Positions 17,704 through 26,186 of a DNA stretch of 64,000 bases are shown here, in pieces. The stretch is from Pluralibacter gergoviae ATCC 33028 = NBRC 105706 (GTDB lineage: Bacteria > Pseudomonadota > Gammaproteobacteria > Enterobacterales > Enterobacteriaceae), in contig NZ_BCZS01000011.1 of the NCBI RefSeq assembly GCF_001598855.1, forward strand, positions 1 to 64,000, given 5' to 3'. Made by a program: the position numbers and the translations under genes. How positions within the stretch are numbered: position 1 is the first letter of the stretch; each line of letters starts with the position of its first letter. The notes beneath the pieces were generated by a model that saw only the letters and a list, made by a program, of their open reading frames with translations, was not told where the DNA came from and searched no databases.

Positions 17704-18457
17704 TAACGCGGCGGTAAGCGTCAAAAACGTCTCCAAGCAGTTTGATAACGTCGAGGTCCTGCGGGATATCAACCTGACGGTGGCGAAGGGCTCGGTGGTG
17801 AGCATCCTCGGCTCCTCGGGCTCGGGGAAATCGACGCTGCTGCGCTGCATGAACTGGCTGGAGCAGCCGGATCGCGGCGAGATCCGCATCGGCGGCGAGC
17901 GCATCGGCGTGGACGATGCCTCGGGCCGGGCGATGTCCCACGGCCAGCTGGCGAAAGTCCGCGCCCGGGTGGGGATGGTGTTTCAGAGCTTCAACCTCTG
18001 GCCGCACCTCAGCGTGCTGCACAACGTCAGCGAGGCGCTGGTGCGGGTGAAGGGGATGAAGCGCGAGGCGGCTAACGGCATTGCCCTCCAGCAGCTCACT
18101 AAGGTCGGGATGGCGCATAAGGCCGACGCCTGGCCGGTGACGCTCTCCGGCGGGCAGAAGCAGCGGGTGGCTATCGCCCGCTCGCTGGCGATGTCGCCGG
18201 AGGTGATGCTGTTCGACGAGCCCACCTCGGCGCTCGACCCGGAGCTGGTAAACGAGGTACTGGGGGTGATGAAGGCGCTGGCCGCCGAGGGCTACACCAT
18301 GGTGGTGGTCACCCACGAAATGGCCTTCGCCCGCCAGGTCTCTGACGAAGTGGTGTTTCTGGAAAAAGGGCTGCTGATTGAGAAAGCGCCGCCGGAGAAG
18401 TTTTTTACCGCGCCGGACTCGGAGCGGGTGAGGCAGTTTTTGCAGAGCCGGGGGTAG
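17696..18457 (+). CDS. Amino acid ABC transporter, ATP-binding protein
   Basis: The 253-aa cytoplasmic ATPase energises the transporter. It shows Walker A 'GSSGSGKST' (residues 39-47), a Q-loop around '[10 protein letters not shown]', signature '[14 protein letters not shown]', Walker B '[14 protein letters not shown]' and the switch His in 'VVTHEM'. This is the HisP/GlnQ family. It overlaps the second permease by 8 nt and is the last gene of the operon; a hairpin follows. Confidence 0.94.
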   Translation: MSDNAAVSVKNVSKQFDNVEVLRDINLTVAKGSVVSILGSSGSGKSTLLRCMNWLEQPDRGEIRIGGERIGVDDASGRAMSHGQLAKVRARVGMVFQSFNLWPHLSVLHNVSEALVRVKGMKREAANGIALQQLTKVGMAHKADAWPVTLSGGQKQRVAIARSLAMSPEVMLFDEPTSALDPELVNEVLGVMKALAAEGYTMVVVTHEMAFARQVSDEVVFLEKGLLIEKAPPEKFFTAPDSERVRQFLQSRG

Positions 18458-18481
18458 GGATAAAAAAAGACGCATTATTGA

Positions 18482-18505
18482 CAGACACCTCAATCGAGGT
18501 GTCTG
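18482..18505. terminator. Hairpin between ABC ATPase and antitoxin genes
   Basis: A 10-bp perfect stem (CAGACACCTC / GAGGTGTCTG) with a 4-nt loop lies between two convergent genes. T-runs are poor on both sides, so it is only a probable bidirectional terminator. Confidence 0.5.
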
Positions 18506-18520
18506 AAGCGATTTAGTTAA

Positions 18521-18844
18521 TCAAACTAATACCTTTAAACCATGCTTCTGAACCACGGTGAGCAGTTTCAGCGATAGCCCGCTGGGGCGTTTTACGCCGC
18601 TTTCCCATTTTTGCACCGTTGAAACGCTGGTATTCAGATAGCGTGCGAAAACCGGCTGACTGACGTTCAGCTTCTCACGCAGCGCTTTTATTTCAACAGG
18701 CTGAAGATCGTCCACACTACTGAGGCACGCCTCATCGAAATTGCGCATTGTTTCCTGCGGGATAGCGTCGACGCTCAATAAGCCAGCGGCTGCGCTATGG
18801 ATAGCCTCAAAGGCTGGGCTCTTAAATTTACTTTTTGCAGTCAT
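18521..18844 (-). CDS. HigA/Xre-type antitoxin
   Basis: The 107-aa product should neutralise the toxin encoded just upstream. It carries an Xre-type helix-turn-helix in its C-terminal half ('LREKLNVSQPVFARYLNTSV', 'STVQKWESGVKRPSG'), as in antitoxins of the HigA-2 / RelB-like group in which toxin comes first and antitoxin second. I use the ATG at 18844; the longer frame adds 22 residues lying inside the toxin gene. It overlaps the toxin gene by 17 nt, so the two are translationally coupled. It would also bind the palindrome upstream of the toxin. Confidence 0.88.
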   Translation of the reverse strand: MTAKSKFKSPAFEAIHSAAAGLLSVDAIPQETMRNFDEACLSSVDDLQPVEIKALREKLNVSQPVFARYLNTSVSTVQKWESGVKRPSGLSLKLLTVVQKHGLKVLV

Positions 18845-19187
18845 GGCAAATCTCCACCAGTTCTTTACTCTCGATGAGTGCCATAATCTTTTCATCGACA
18901 AGTACAGCATAGTGCTTTGCTAATTCGCGAAATCCGGCCAGTTCGCGGTTATTGATATTTACCATATCCTGTTTGGCATACAGGAACGTGTAAAACCAAT
19001 GCTGTCCCCCTTTCGCCAGGATGATGGCGCGATCGCGATTCTGGTTCAGCCGCTTTTTATAAACGCCTCCGCCGAGATCGTCTGCTTTCCCTTGCATGAC
19101 CGCCTCAACAGCCTGGCATAACTCGCTATCTTTGATGGCGTGAGATTTGGCCGCCTTACTGAACCATTTGGTTTTGAATACGCGCAT
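18828..19187 (-). CDS. RelE/HigB-like type II toxin
   Basis: The 119-aa basic protein has the RelE-superfamily pattern seen in the HigB / YgjN-like group (PF06296 type): 'FKTKWFSKAAKSHAI', 'LGGGVYKKRLNQNRDR', 'GGQHWFYTFLYAKQD' and 'ELAGFRELAKHY' in order. Such toxins are ribosome-dependent mRNA interferases. The gene precedes and overlaps the antitoxin gene. Both are more A+T-rich than flanking genes, and the pair splits an otherwise consistent catabolic block, which suggests horizontal arrival. The promoter region contains a perfect palindrome. Confidence 0.88.
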   Translation of the reverse strand: MRVFKTKWFSKAAKSHAIKDSELCQAVEAVMQGKADDLGGGVYKKRLNQNRDRAIILAKGGQHWFYTFLYAKQDMVNINNRELAGFRELAKHYAVLVDEKIMALIESKELVEICHDCKK

Positions 19188-19210
19188 GAGGTCAACATCC
19201 TGTTATCCTG

Positions 19211-19233
19211 AGTATAGCACCAGGTGCTATACT
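19211..19233. promoter_or_regulatory. Toxin-antitoxin operator
   Basis: A perfect palindrome with 11-bp arms (AGTATAGCACC and GGTGCTATACT) around a central A lies 24 nt upstream of the toxin ATG. On the minus strand it contains a TATACT -10-like element, so an antitoxin bound here would repress its own operon. Confidence 0.75.
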
Positions 19234-19282
19234 GCGCTTTTTTCTGGCACAATGAAAGCGCTCGACGTTTAATCTATAGCCA

Positions 19283-20077
<795 letters not shown>

Positions 20078-20127
20078 CTATAAAAATCCCGCCGGGCTGA
20101 CTACAGTGACAGTCAGGAAGCGCCGCT

Positions 20128-20142
20128 GTGACACGGTGTCAC
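20128..20142. promoter_or_regulatory. GTGACAC-G-GTGTCAC palindrome, candidate operator
   Basis: A perfect 7+1+7 palindrome lies in the SDR / aminotransferase intergenic region, with a further GTGACAG half-site about 20 nt to the left (near 20106). Its half-site shares TGACAC with the direct repeat beside the MocR gene. Confidence 0.55.
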
Positions 20143-20227
20143 GACCGCGGCCGCCGTCTGGCTCTAACGCCGCGCCGCCGCTGCCATCAATGATGAAGCG
20201 ACTAACCACCTACGCGAGGAGCAGAGT

Positions 20228-21565
20228 ATGACATCGCTATTTAACAACGCTACCGCCGTCAGCAATCAGGACGTACGCCAGCTGGACCGCGAGTATGTGT
20301 TCCATTCGTGGTCGGCGCAGGGCGGCCTCAACCCGCTGGTGATCGCCGGGGCAGAGGGCTGCGAGCTGTGGGACTACGACGGCAAGCGCTATCTCGACTT
20401 CAGCAGCCAGCTGGTGAACGTCAACATCGGCTACCAGCATCCGAAAGTGCTGGCGGCAATGCGGGCGCAGCTTGACGCGCTGGTGACTATCGCCCCGGCC
20501 ACCGCTAACCTGGCGCGCGGCGAGGCGGCGAAACGCATCGTTGAGCTGGCGCCGGCGGGCTTTGACAAGGTGTTCTTCACCAATGCCGGGGCCGACGCCA
20601 ATGAGAACGCCATCCGCATGGCGCGGCTCTACACCGGGCGCGATAAGGTACTCTCGGCCTACCGCTCCTATCACGGCAACACCGGCAGCGCCATCGCCGC
20701 CACCGGCGACGCCCGGCGGGTGCCCAACGAATACTCCCGGGGCCACGTCCACTTCTTTAACCCCTACCTCTACCGCAGCGAGTTCAGCGCGGTAACCGAA
20801 GAGGAGGAGTGCAGCCGGGCGCTGGCCCACCTGCGCCGGGTGATCGAGTGCGAAGGCCCGGCGGCGATTGCCGCCATCCTGCTGGAATCGGTGCCCGGCA
20901 CCGCCGGTATTCTGGTGCCGCCCGCCGGCTACATGCAGGGCGTACGGGCGCTGGCCGACGAGTTCGGCATCGTGCTGATCCTCGACGAGGTGATGGCGGG
21001 CTTTGGCCGCACCGGCAGCTGGTTCGCCTTTGAGCAGGACGGCGTGGTGCCCGATCTGGTTACTTTCGCCAAAGGGGTCAACTCCGGCTACGTTCCGGCG
21101 GGCGGCGTCCTCATCAGCGAACCGATCTCCCGCTATTTCGACGACCACTTCTTCGCCGGCGGCCTGACCTACTCCGGCCATCCGCTGGCGATGGCCGCCA
21201 TCGTCGGCACCCTCGATGCGATGAAAGAGGAGGGCGTGGTCGAAAACGCCGCCGCCGTGGGTCGCACCACCCTGCGCCCCGGCCTCGACGCCCTGGCGGC
21301 AAAGCACGCCATCATCGGCGAAGTGCGCGGCCGCGGCCTGTTCCAGGCCCTGGAGCTGGTCAGCAGCCGGCAAACCAAAAAACCGATTGCCGCCGCCGGG
21401 ATGGCCGCCATCAAGTCGGCCCTCACCGAAGCGGGCCTGCTCAGCTTCGTGGTGGAAAACCGCATCCACGTCGTGCCGCCGTGCGTTATCCGCGCAGAGC
21501 AGGTGACGCAGGGGCTGGGAATCCTGGATTCGGTGCTGGGAGCGTTTGGGCATTTGGTGGAGTAA
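20228..21565 (+). CDS. Class III PLP-dependent aminotransferase
   Basis: The 445-aa enzyme transfers an amino group, probably from an omega-amino acid, amine or taurine-like donor, to a keto acid. It shows the family pattern 'LWDYDGKRYLDF', 'FFTNAGADANENAIRMAR', 'YRSYHGNTGSA', the PLP-binding 'LILDEVMAGFGRTG' and the Schiff-base lysine in 'VTFAKGVNSGY'. The substrate cannot be fixed; taurine:pyruvate-like and beta-alanine:pyruvate-like enzymes are close in build. A GAGGAG ribosome site precedes the ATG. It is divergent from the SDR, is followed by a good terminator, and lies in the same block as an amino acid importer and a MocR regulator. Confidence 0.9.
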   Translation: MTSLFNNATAVSNQDVRQLDREYVFHSWSAQGGLNPLVIAGAEGCELWDYDGKRYLDFSSQLVNVNIGYQHPKVLAAMRAQLDALVTIAPATANLARGEAAKRIVELAPAGFDKVFFTNAGADANENAIRMARLYTGRDKVLSAYRSYHGNTGSAIAATGDARRVPNEYSRGHVHFFNPYLYRSEFSAVTEEEECSRALAHLRRVIECEGPAAIAAILLESVPGTAGILVPPAGYMQGVRALADEFGIVLILDEVMAGFGRTGSWFAFEQDGVVPDLVTFAKGVNSGYVPAGGVLISEPISRYFDDHFFAGGLTYSGHPLAMAAIVGTLDAMKEEGVVENAAAVGRTTLRPGLDALAAKHAIIGEVRGRGLFQALELVSSRQTKKPIAAAGMAAIKSALTEAGLLSFVVENRIHVVPPCVIRAEQVTQGLGILDSVLGAFGHLVE

Positions 21566-21580
21566 TTATTAGTGAGTGCA

Positions 21581-21636
21581 ATACCGTCCGTTTTAAATGA
21601 TGAGATTGGCGGACGGTATGATTTTTCGTTTTTTTG
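21581..21636 (+). terminator. Rho-independent terminator after the aminotransferase gene
   Basis: A 10-bp stem (ATACCGTCCG / CGGACGGTAT) with a 19-nt loop is followed by GATTTTTCGTTTTTTT, about 15 nt after the stop codon. Confidence 0.8.
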
Positions 21637-21780
21637 ATAAGAGGGTTGTGGTGATTCGGGAAAATAGTCCCTACTTTTTTGACTAAACGCGCTAATGCTC
21701 ACTTCGCCAGGTAACCATCAACAACGGCTTCCCGGGTAGGGAATAAATGGGCCAGGTTGCCAGAGGCGCTATGCTGTCAT

Positions 21781-22779
21781 TCACAGCAAATGATGCTTCA
21801 TCAGGTCTGCCACATTCAGAATACCGCACACGGTCTCTTGCCGATCCAGTACCGGCAGTACCGTTATCGCCGCAGGCGAGTGCTGCTCCATCTTTCTGAT
21901 GGCCGCCTCCACCAGTTCGTCCGCGTAGATCCAGGTGGGTGCTGTCGTCATCACTTCTGTTACCGGATTGTCGAGAAACAGGTTGTTGTACATTACATAG
22001 CGGCGTATATCCCCGTCAGTGACAATACCAATGAGCCGCTGGTCGTCATCGGTGACGGAAACGGCGCCCGTTTTGCTGCTGGTCATCGTAAACAGCGTCT
22101 CCAGGATGGTTGCCGTCTGGCGGACGGCGCAGCACGACTCTCCGGCTTTCATCACGTCACCTACGGTCAGCAGCAGACGTTTGCCGAGTGAGCCACCGGG
22201 GTGATAAAACGCAAAATCCTCTTTCTTAAAGTCACGCATTTTCATCAGGACGGCGGCCAGCGCATCGCCCAGCGCCAGCGCCAGGGTGGTGCTGTTCATC
22301 GGCGCCAGCCTCAGCGGGCAGCACTCTTCCTCAACGCTGGCATCAAGAATCGCGTCGCTATGTTTAGCCAGTGAAGAGGCAGGATTGCCGCACAGAGCAA
22401 TAATCGGTACGCCAATACGCTTTAGTGTCGGAAGAAGCGCCAGGATTTCCGGCGTTTCGCCGCTGTTAGAGAGGATGAGCAGGCTATCTGCAGATGTCAC
22501 CATCCCCAAATCACCATGTACACCCTCTGCCGGATGAAGCCAGAAAGCTGGCGTGCCGGTGCTGGCAAGCGTGGCGGCAATCTTGTGGGCGATATAGCCG
22601 GGTTTTCCCATACCCGTCACAATTACCCGTCCCCGGGTCTTAAGCAGGATATTCACGGCGCTGATAAACCCTTCTCCCAGCCGGGGGGCGGCATCTATCA
22701 GCGTCCGGGCTTCGTTAATCAGGACCGCTCTGGCGCACTCAATAATATCGCTACGCTTGTCATCAGTTGTCGGGTACAT
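21781..22779 (-). CDS. KdsD/GutQ/KpsF-family sugar-phosphate isomerase (SIS + 2 CBS)
   Basis: The 332-aa product has a SIS domain ('VIVTGMGKPGYIAHKIAATL', 'HPAEGVHGDLGMV', 'LSNSGETPEIL') and two C-terminal CBS domains ('TDGDIRRYVM' region). This is the architecture of D-arabinose 5-phosphate isomerases KdsD and GutQ. The housekeeping kdsD lies elsewhere in enterobacteria, so this is a paralogue with its own job. It is divergent from a DeoR-type regulator that heads a C4 acid-sugar catabolic operon. The start follows an AGGTGA ribosome site. Catalysis of an aldose-ketose phosphate isomerisation is a family inference. Why it pairs with threonate catabolism is open. Confidence 0.88.
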   Translation of the reverse strand: MYPTTDDKRSDIIECARAVLINEARTLIDAAPRLGEGFISAVNILLKTRGRVIVTGMGKPGYIAHKIAATLASTGTPAFWLHPAEGVHGDLGMVTSADSLLILSNSGETPEILALLPTLKRIGVPIIALCGNPASSLAKHSDAILDASVEEECCPLRLAPMNSTTLALALGDALAAVLMKMRDFKKEDFAFYHPGGSLGKRLLLTVGDVMKAGESCCAVRQTATILETLFTMTSSKTGAVSVTDDDQRLIGIVTDGDIRRYVMYNNLFLDNPVTEVMTTAPTWIYADELVEAAIRKMEQHSPAAITVLPVLDRQETVCGILNVADLMKHHLL

Positions 22780-22948
22780 AGTTCACCTCATGGATTCAGG
22801 TAAGATTCGGCTATGGAAACACAGATGGTGTGAAACTCAATGTTAAAACGTGAATTTGATGTGAATTGGTGATTTTGATCTCATTTTAATGTCTGGAGTT
22901 ATTTTAATCTTGCGTCATGGTAAGGCTAGCCAGGTGGAAAGAGTAAGA

Positions 22949-23668
22949 GTGTCCAGATATAACAAAGAAGAGCGGGTTAAACGCATTATTGAACGCGTTA
23001 GCAGAGAGAGTCACGTCACCATCAGTGAACTGGCTGACCATTTTTCAGTTTCTCATATGACGATCCGCAGAGATATTGAGGAGTTGCAAAAGCAGGGGAT
23101 GATAAAAGTCGTTTTTGGCGGCAAAATTGTAAAAAACTTTATTGAGACTAGTCCCCCTTACAATAATAAAGCGCGAGAAAATACCGCTTATAAAAAAAAC
23201 GTAGCGCTAAAGGCCTGGCATTTCTTACAGCCGGGGCAGGTGGTGTATATGGACGGCGGCACCACGATTAAGGAGCTTGCGCTCCGGGTAGATATGCCGC
23301 TTACGGTACTGACGAATGATATTAGCACTGCCAGTATTTTAAACGAAAATCAATACGTTAAAGTTATTCTCTGTCCGGGGGAGTTGGTACGGGAGAGTTT
23401 ATCGGCCTACAGTACCGAAACGCTGCGCTTTCTGTCCGATCACTCCTGCGATATTGCCTTTATCGGCGCGGACGGCTTCAGCAAAGAGTATGGAGCGATG
23501 ACCACCAGCCAGGCGAAAGCGGACTGTAAATGGATGGCCGCGCATCGGGCGGCGAAATCAATATTGCTGCTCGACCATACAAAAGAAAATGTTTTCTGTA
23601 ATTATAAAATAGCCGACCTGGATTTCTTTAGTGAAGTAATAATCGATGACAATGCATTGATACTCTGA
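22949..23668 (+). CDS. DeoR-family transcriptional regulator
   Basis: The product is about 239 aa. It has an N-terminal DeoR HTH ('VTISELADHFSVSHMTIRRD') and a C-terminal sugar-phosphate sensor domain with 'YMDGGTTIKELALRV', 'LTNDIS', 'FIGADGFSKEYGAMT' and 'LLLDHTKE'. I prefer the GTG at 22949 because the HTH then begins at the usual distance and an AGGTGG lies upstream; an ATG at 22889 would add 20 residues and lacks a ribosome site. It precedes dtnK, pdxA2 and the permease on the same strand and probably represses them until a phosphorylated intermediate accumulates. The gene is noticeably A+T-rich. Confidence 0.88.
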   Translation: MSRYNKEERVKRIIERVSRESHVTISELADHFSVSHMTIRRDIEELQKQGMIKVVFGGKIVKNFIETSPPYNNKARENTAYKKNVALKAWHFLQPGQVVYMDGGTTIKELALRVDMPLTVLTNDISTASILNENQYVKVILCPGELVRESLSAYSTETLRFLSDHSCDIAFIGADGFSKEYGAMTTSQAKADCKWMAAHRAAKSILLLDHTKENVFCNYKIADLDFFSEVIIDDNALIL

Positions 23669-23702
23669 ATCATTTGACTTGCACACTATCAGTATTACTG
23701 AA

Positions 23703-23735
23703 ATTGCCGCAACGTGTTATTCACGTTTCGGCAAT
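23703..23735. promoter_or_regulatory. Inverted repeat upstream of dtnK
   Basis: Arms of 14 nt (23703-23716 and 23722-23735, 13 of 14 complementary, AACGTG/CACGTT core) with a 5-nt spacer lie 68 nt before the dtnK ATG. It may be the DeoR operator or a regulatory hairpin. No T-run follows, so termination of the regulator gene is less likely. Confidence 0.5.
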
Positions 23736-23803
23736 GGCAGAGGATAACCTATTAGCAGCTCGAAGGACGACGAGTATTAGAACCTGTTAGGGAAAATACT
23801 GAT

Positions 23804-25105
23804 ATGAAAGTAGCCATTATTGCCGATGATTTAACCGGGGCGAATGCGACCGCGGCCCTGCTAAGTACCCGGGGTTTTACCACATTAACCTGTCTCGATA
23901 ATCCGCAGAGTGGGGAAGACTACGATGTTATCTCTTTTTCCACAGACTCACGCTCGGTACCCGCCAGGGAGGCCTATGAGCGGGTGTCCCGCTACCTTGA
24001 GCTGGTGAATCCGGATACGACCACCATCAGCAAACGCATTGATTCCACTCTGCGCGGTAATTTAGGTGCTGAGGTGGATGCAGTCATAGATCGGTATCCG
24101 CAGCTGATGGCGATAGTCGTGCCGGTGTATCCCTCCAGCGGGCGCATCTGCGTAGGAGGCTCGCTGCTGGTTGATGGCATTCCGCTGCAGAATACGGCGA
24201 TGCGTAATGATCCAAAAAATCCGATGACAGAATCCTCCGTGATTGCGCTTTTTCGTCAGCAGACCAATAAGAGCGTTGGCTATATTCCACTTAGCCAGGT
24301 GCTGAAGGGCGAGAGGGAGCTGGCGCAACAGCTTAAAGATCTCTATCAGAAAAACGTCAGAATTGTGGTGATGGATGCCACTACCGATGAAGATATTCAC
24401 TGTATTGCAGCGGCGGTGTTAAAAGCAAAAGTCCCTTTCTTTTGCGTCGATCCTGGCGTGTTTACCGCCCATCTGGCCTATATGCACTATGCCAGCGGCA
24501 GAAAGAGAGCCAACAAAATTTTTGTCGCTATTGGCAGCGTCTCTGAGCTTACTCAGCGGCAAATTAAGAAGCTGCGCTATGAGAGACAGGTCAGTATTCA
24601 GACCCTGAGCGCAGAGGCGCTTATTGATATCGCCCTGCACCCGGAACAGGGCTCGCCTATCGCCAGCGGGATTATTGAAACAACTCGCCAGTACGATGTG
24701 GTAGGCATTGATACCGTCGAACTGCCGGAGCACGTCTGCTGCCTGAAAAGTCTGGCAAAGAAATATGCCCTTGATGAGCACGGTATCAGCCTGCTCATTA
24801 ATCAGGGGATCGCGGAAGTAACGGCCCAGGTGCTGGGGGCGGAAAACTCTCCCATCAGCGCGCTGTACAGCAGCGGCGGCGATGTTGTGGTGGCGATTAC
24901 CCGGCGGCTAAAGGGCAATGGCGTGATACTCAAAGATGAAGTCGAACCGCTGACCGTTTATGGCCATCTTACCGGCGGCCTCTGCCGCGGCGTTCCGGTT
25001 ATCACGAAAGGCGGTTTTGTCGGCGATGATAATACGCTCGTCCACTGTATTGACTATCTGGCAACAAAAGTATCAACCCAAAAATCAGCAGCAGAAATTG
25101 CGTAA
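23804..25105 (+). CDS. dtnK: Four-carbon acid sugar kinase, D-threonate kinase type
   Basis: DtnK phosphorylates D-threonate at O4 with ATP, the first committed step to dihydroxyacetone phosphate. The 433-aa product has the two-domain DUF1537 fold. The N-terminal substrate domain begins 'MKVAIIADDLTGANATAALL' and includes 'KRIDSTLRGN' (residues about 75-84). The C-terminal nucleotide-binding domain carries 'SSGGDVVVAI' and 'GGFVGDDNTL'. DtnK and OtnK (erythronate/threonate kinases) share this fold; the DtnK call rests on the adjacent pdxA2, the partner in the published D-threonate pathway, and on the lack of the OtnI/OtnC partners. It is followed after 22 nt by pdxA2. Confidence 0.85.
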   Translation: MKVAIIADDLTGANATAALLSTRGFTTLTCLDNPQSGEDYDVISFSTDSRSVPAREAYERVSRYLELVNPDTTTISKRIDSTLRGNLGAEVDAVIDRYPQLMAIVVPVYPSSGRICVGGSLLVDGIPLQNTAMRNDPKNPMTESSVIALFRQQTNKSVGYIPLSQVLKGERELAQQLKDLYQKNVRIVVMDATTDEDIHCIAAAVLKAKVPFFCVDPGVFTAHLAYMHYASGRKRANKIFVAIGSVSELTQRQIKKLRYERQVSIQTLSAEALIDIALHPEQGSPIASGIIETTRQYDVVGIDTVELPEHVCCLKSLAKKYALDEHGISLLINQGIAEVTAQVLGAENSPISALYSSGGDVVVAITRRLKGNGVILKDEVEPLTVYGHLTGGLCRGVPVITKGGFVGDDNTLVHCIDYLATKVSTQKSAAEIA

Positions 25106-25127
25106 ATAAAAAATCTGAGGATCCACT

Positions 25128-26123
25128 ATGAGACCATTGATTGCTATCCCGATGGGGGATGCGGCCGGCATCGGCCCGGAGATTACGGTAAAAACTATCG
25201 CCTCCCCGCAGGCGCAGAAATATGCCCGCATGGTTGTCGTCGGCGACCGGCAGGTGCTGGAACAGGCCTGCGAATTTTCCAGCGTAACATTAAACATCAA
25301 CGTTATTGAAAGCCTGAGTGAATTTATTGACTCTCCGGACGTGGTAAATCTTATTCAGCGCGGAAATATTGATTTCTCAACGCTGCGGCTGGGTGAAATA
25401 CAGGGACAGTGTGGCAAAGCCGCCTACGACTGTATTGAGCAGGTGATTATGATGGCAATGGCCAGAGAGGTGGATGCTGTCGCCACGACGCCGATTAATA
25501 AAGAATCGCTTAAGGCAGGGAAAGTCGACTTTATCGGCCATACGGAGATATTCGGCAAGCTTACGGGAACAGCCGATCCGCTGACTATGTTCCAGGTTCG
25601 CGATTTACGCGTCTTTTTCCTTAGCCGTCACCTGTCGCTGGTAAATGCGATCCGCAGTCTGACGCCGGAAAAAGTATGTGACTATGCGGTGCGCAGCGCC
25701 GGGGCGCTTAACCGGCTGGGGCTGGCGCAGCCGCGCCTGACGGTGGCGGCGATTAATCCCCACGGTGGGGAGCACGGCCTGTTTGGCACCGAGGATGATG
25801 ATATTTTGCTGCCCGGAATCGAGATGGCGCGGGCACGGGGCATCAATATCAGCGGCCCGAAACCCGCCGACAGCGTATTCCATTTTGCGCTGCAGGGAGA
25901 GTATGACGCTGTCCTCTCGCCCTATCACGACCAGGGGCATATCGCTACAAAAATGGTGGATTTTCACCGCACGATTTCAATTACTAACGGTATGCCCATT
26001 CTGCGTACCTCGGTCGATCACGGTACGGCCAATGACATTGCCGGGCGAGGCGTCGCCGATCCTGTCAGCATGATCGAAGCCGTCAGGCTGGCGGCACGCT
26101 ATGCGCCCTGTTTTGTTCGCTAA
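25128..26123 (+). CDS. pdxA2: D-threonate 4-phosphate dehydrogenase (PdxA2)
   Basis: PdxA2 oxidises D-threonate 4-phosphate with NAD; the 3-keto product decarboxylates to dihydroxyacetone phosphate. The 331-aa product is a PdxA-family metal-dependent dehydrogenase: 'IPMGDAAGIGPEI' at the start, metal-ligand histidines in 'DFIGHTEIFGKL', 'NPHGGEHGLFG' and 'SPYHDQGHIATKM', and the C-terminal 'DHGTANDIAGRG'. The housekeeping PdxA of vitamin B6 synthesis lies elsewhere (surA-pdxA-ksgA), and the kinase neighbour supports the catabolic paralogue. Direct involvement in PLP synthesis cannot be excluded from sequence alone. Confidence 0.87.
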   Translation: MRPLIAIPMGDAAGIGPEITVKTIASPQAQKYARMVVVGDRQVLEQACEFSSVTLNINVIESLSEFIDSPDVVNLIQRGNIDFSTLRLGEIQGQCGKAAYDCIEQVIMMAMAREVDAVATTPINKESLKAGKVDFIGHTEIFGKLTGTADPLTMFQVRDLRVFFLSRHLSLVNAIRSLTPEKVCDYAVRSAGALNRLGLAQPRLTVAAINPHGGEHGLFGTEDDDILLPGIEMARARGINISGPKPADSVFHFALQGEYDAVLSPYHDQGHIATKMVDFHRTISITNGMPILRTSVDHGTANDIAGRGVADPVSMIEAVRLAARYAPCFVR

Positions 26124-26186
26124 GACAATCTGTTCACTCCCGCCGCATCGGTGGGAGTAGCAACCTCTATCTCTACAGGTGAAATA

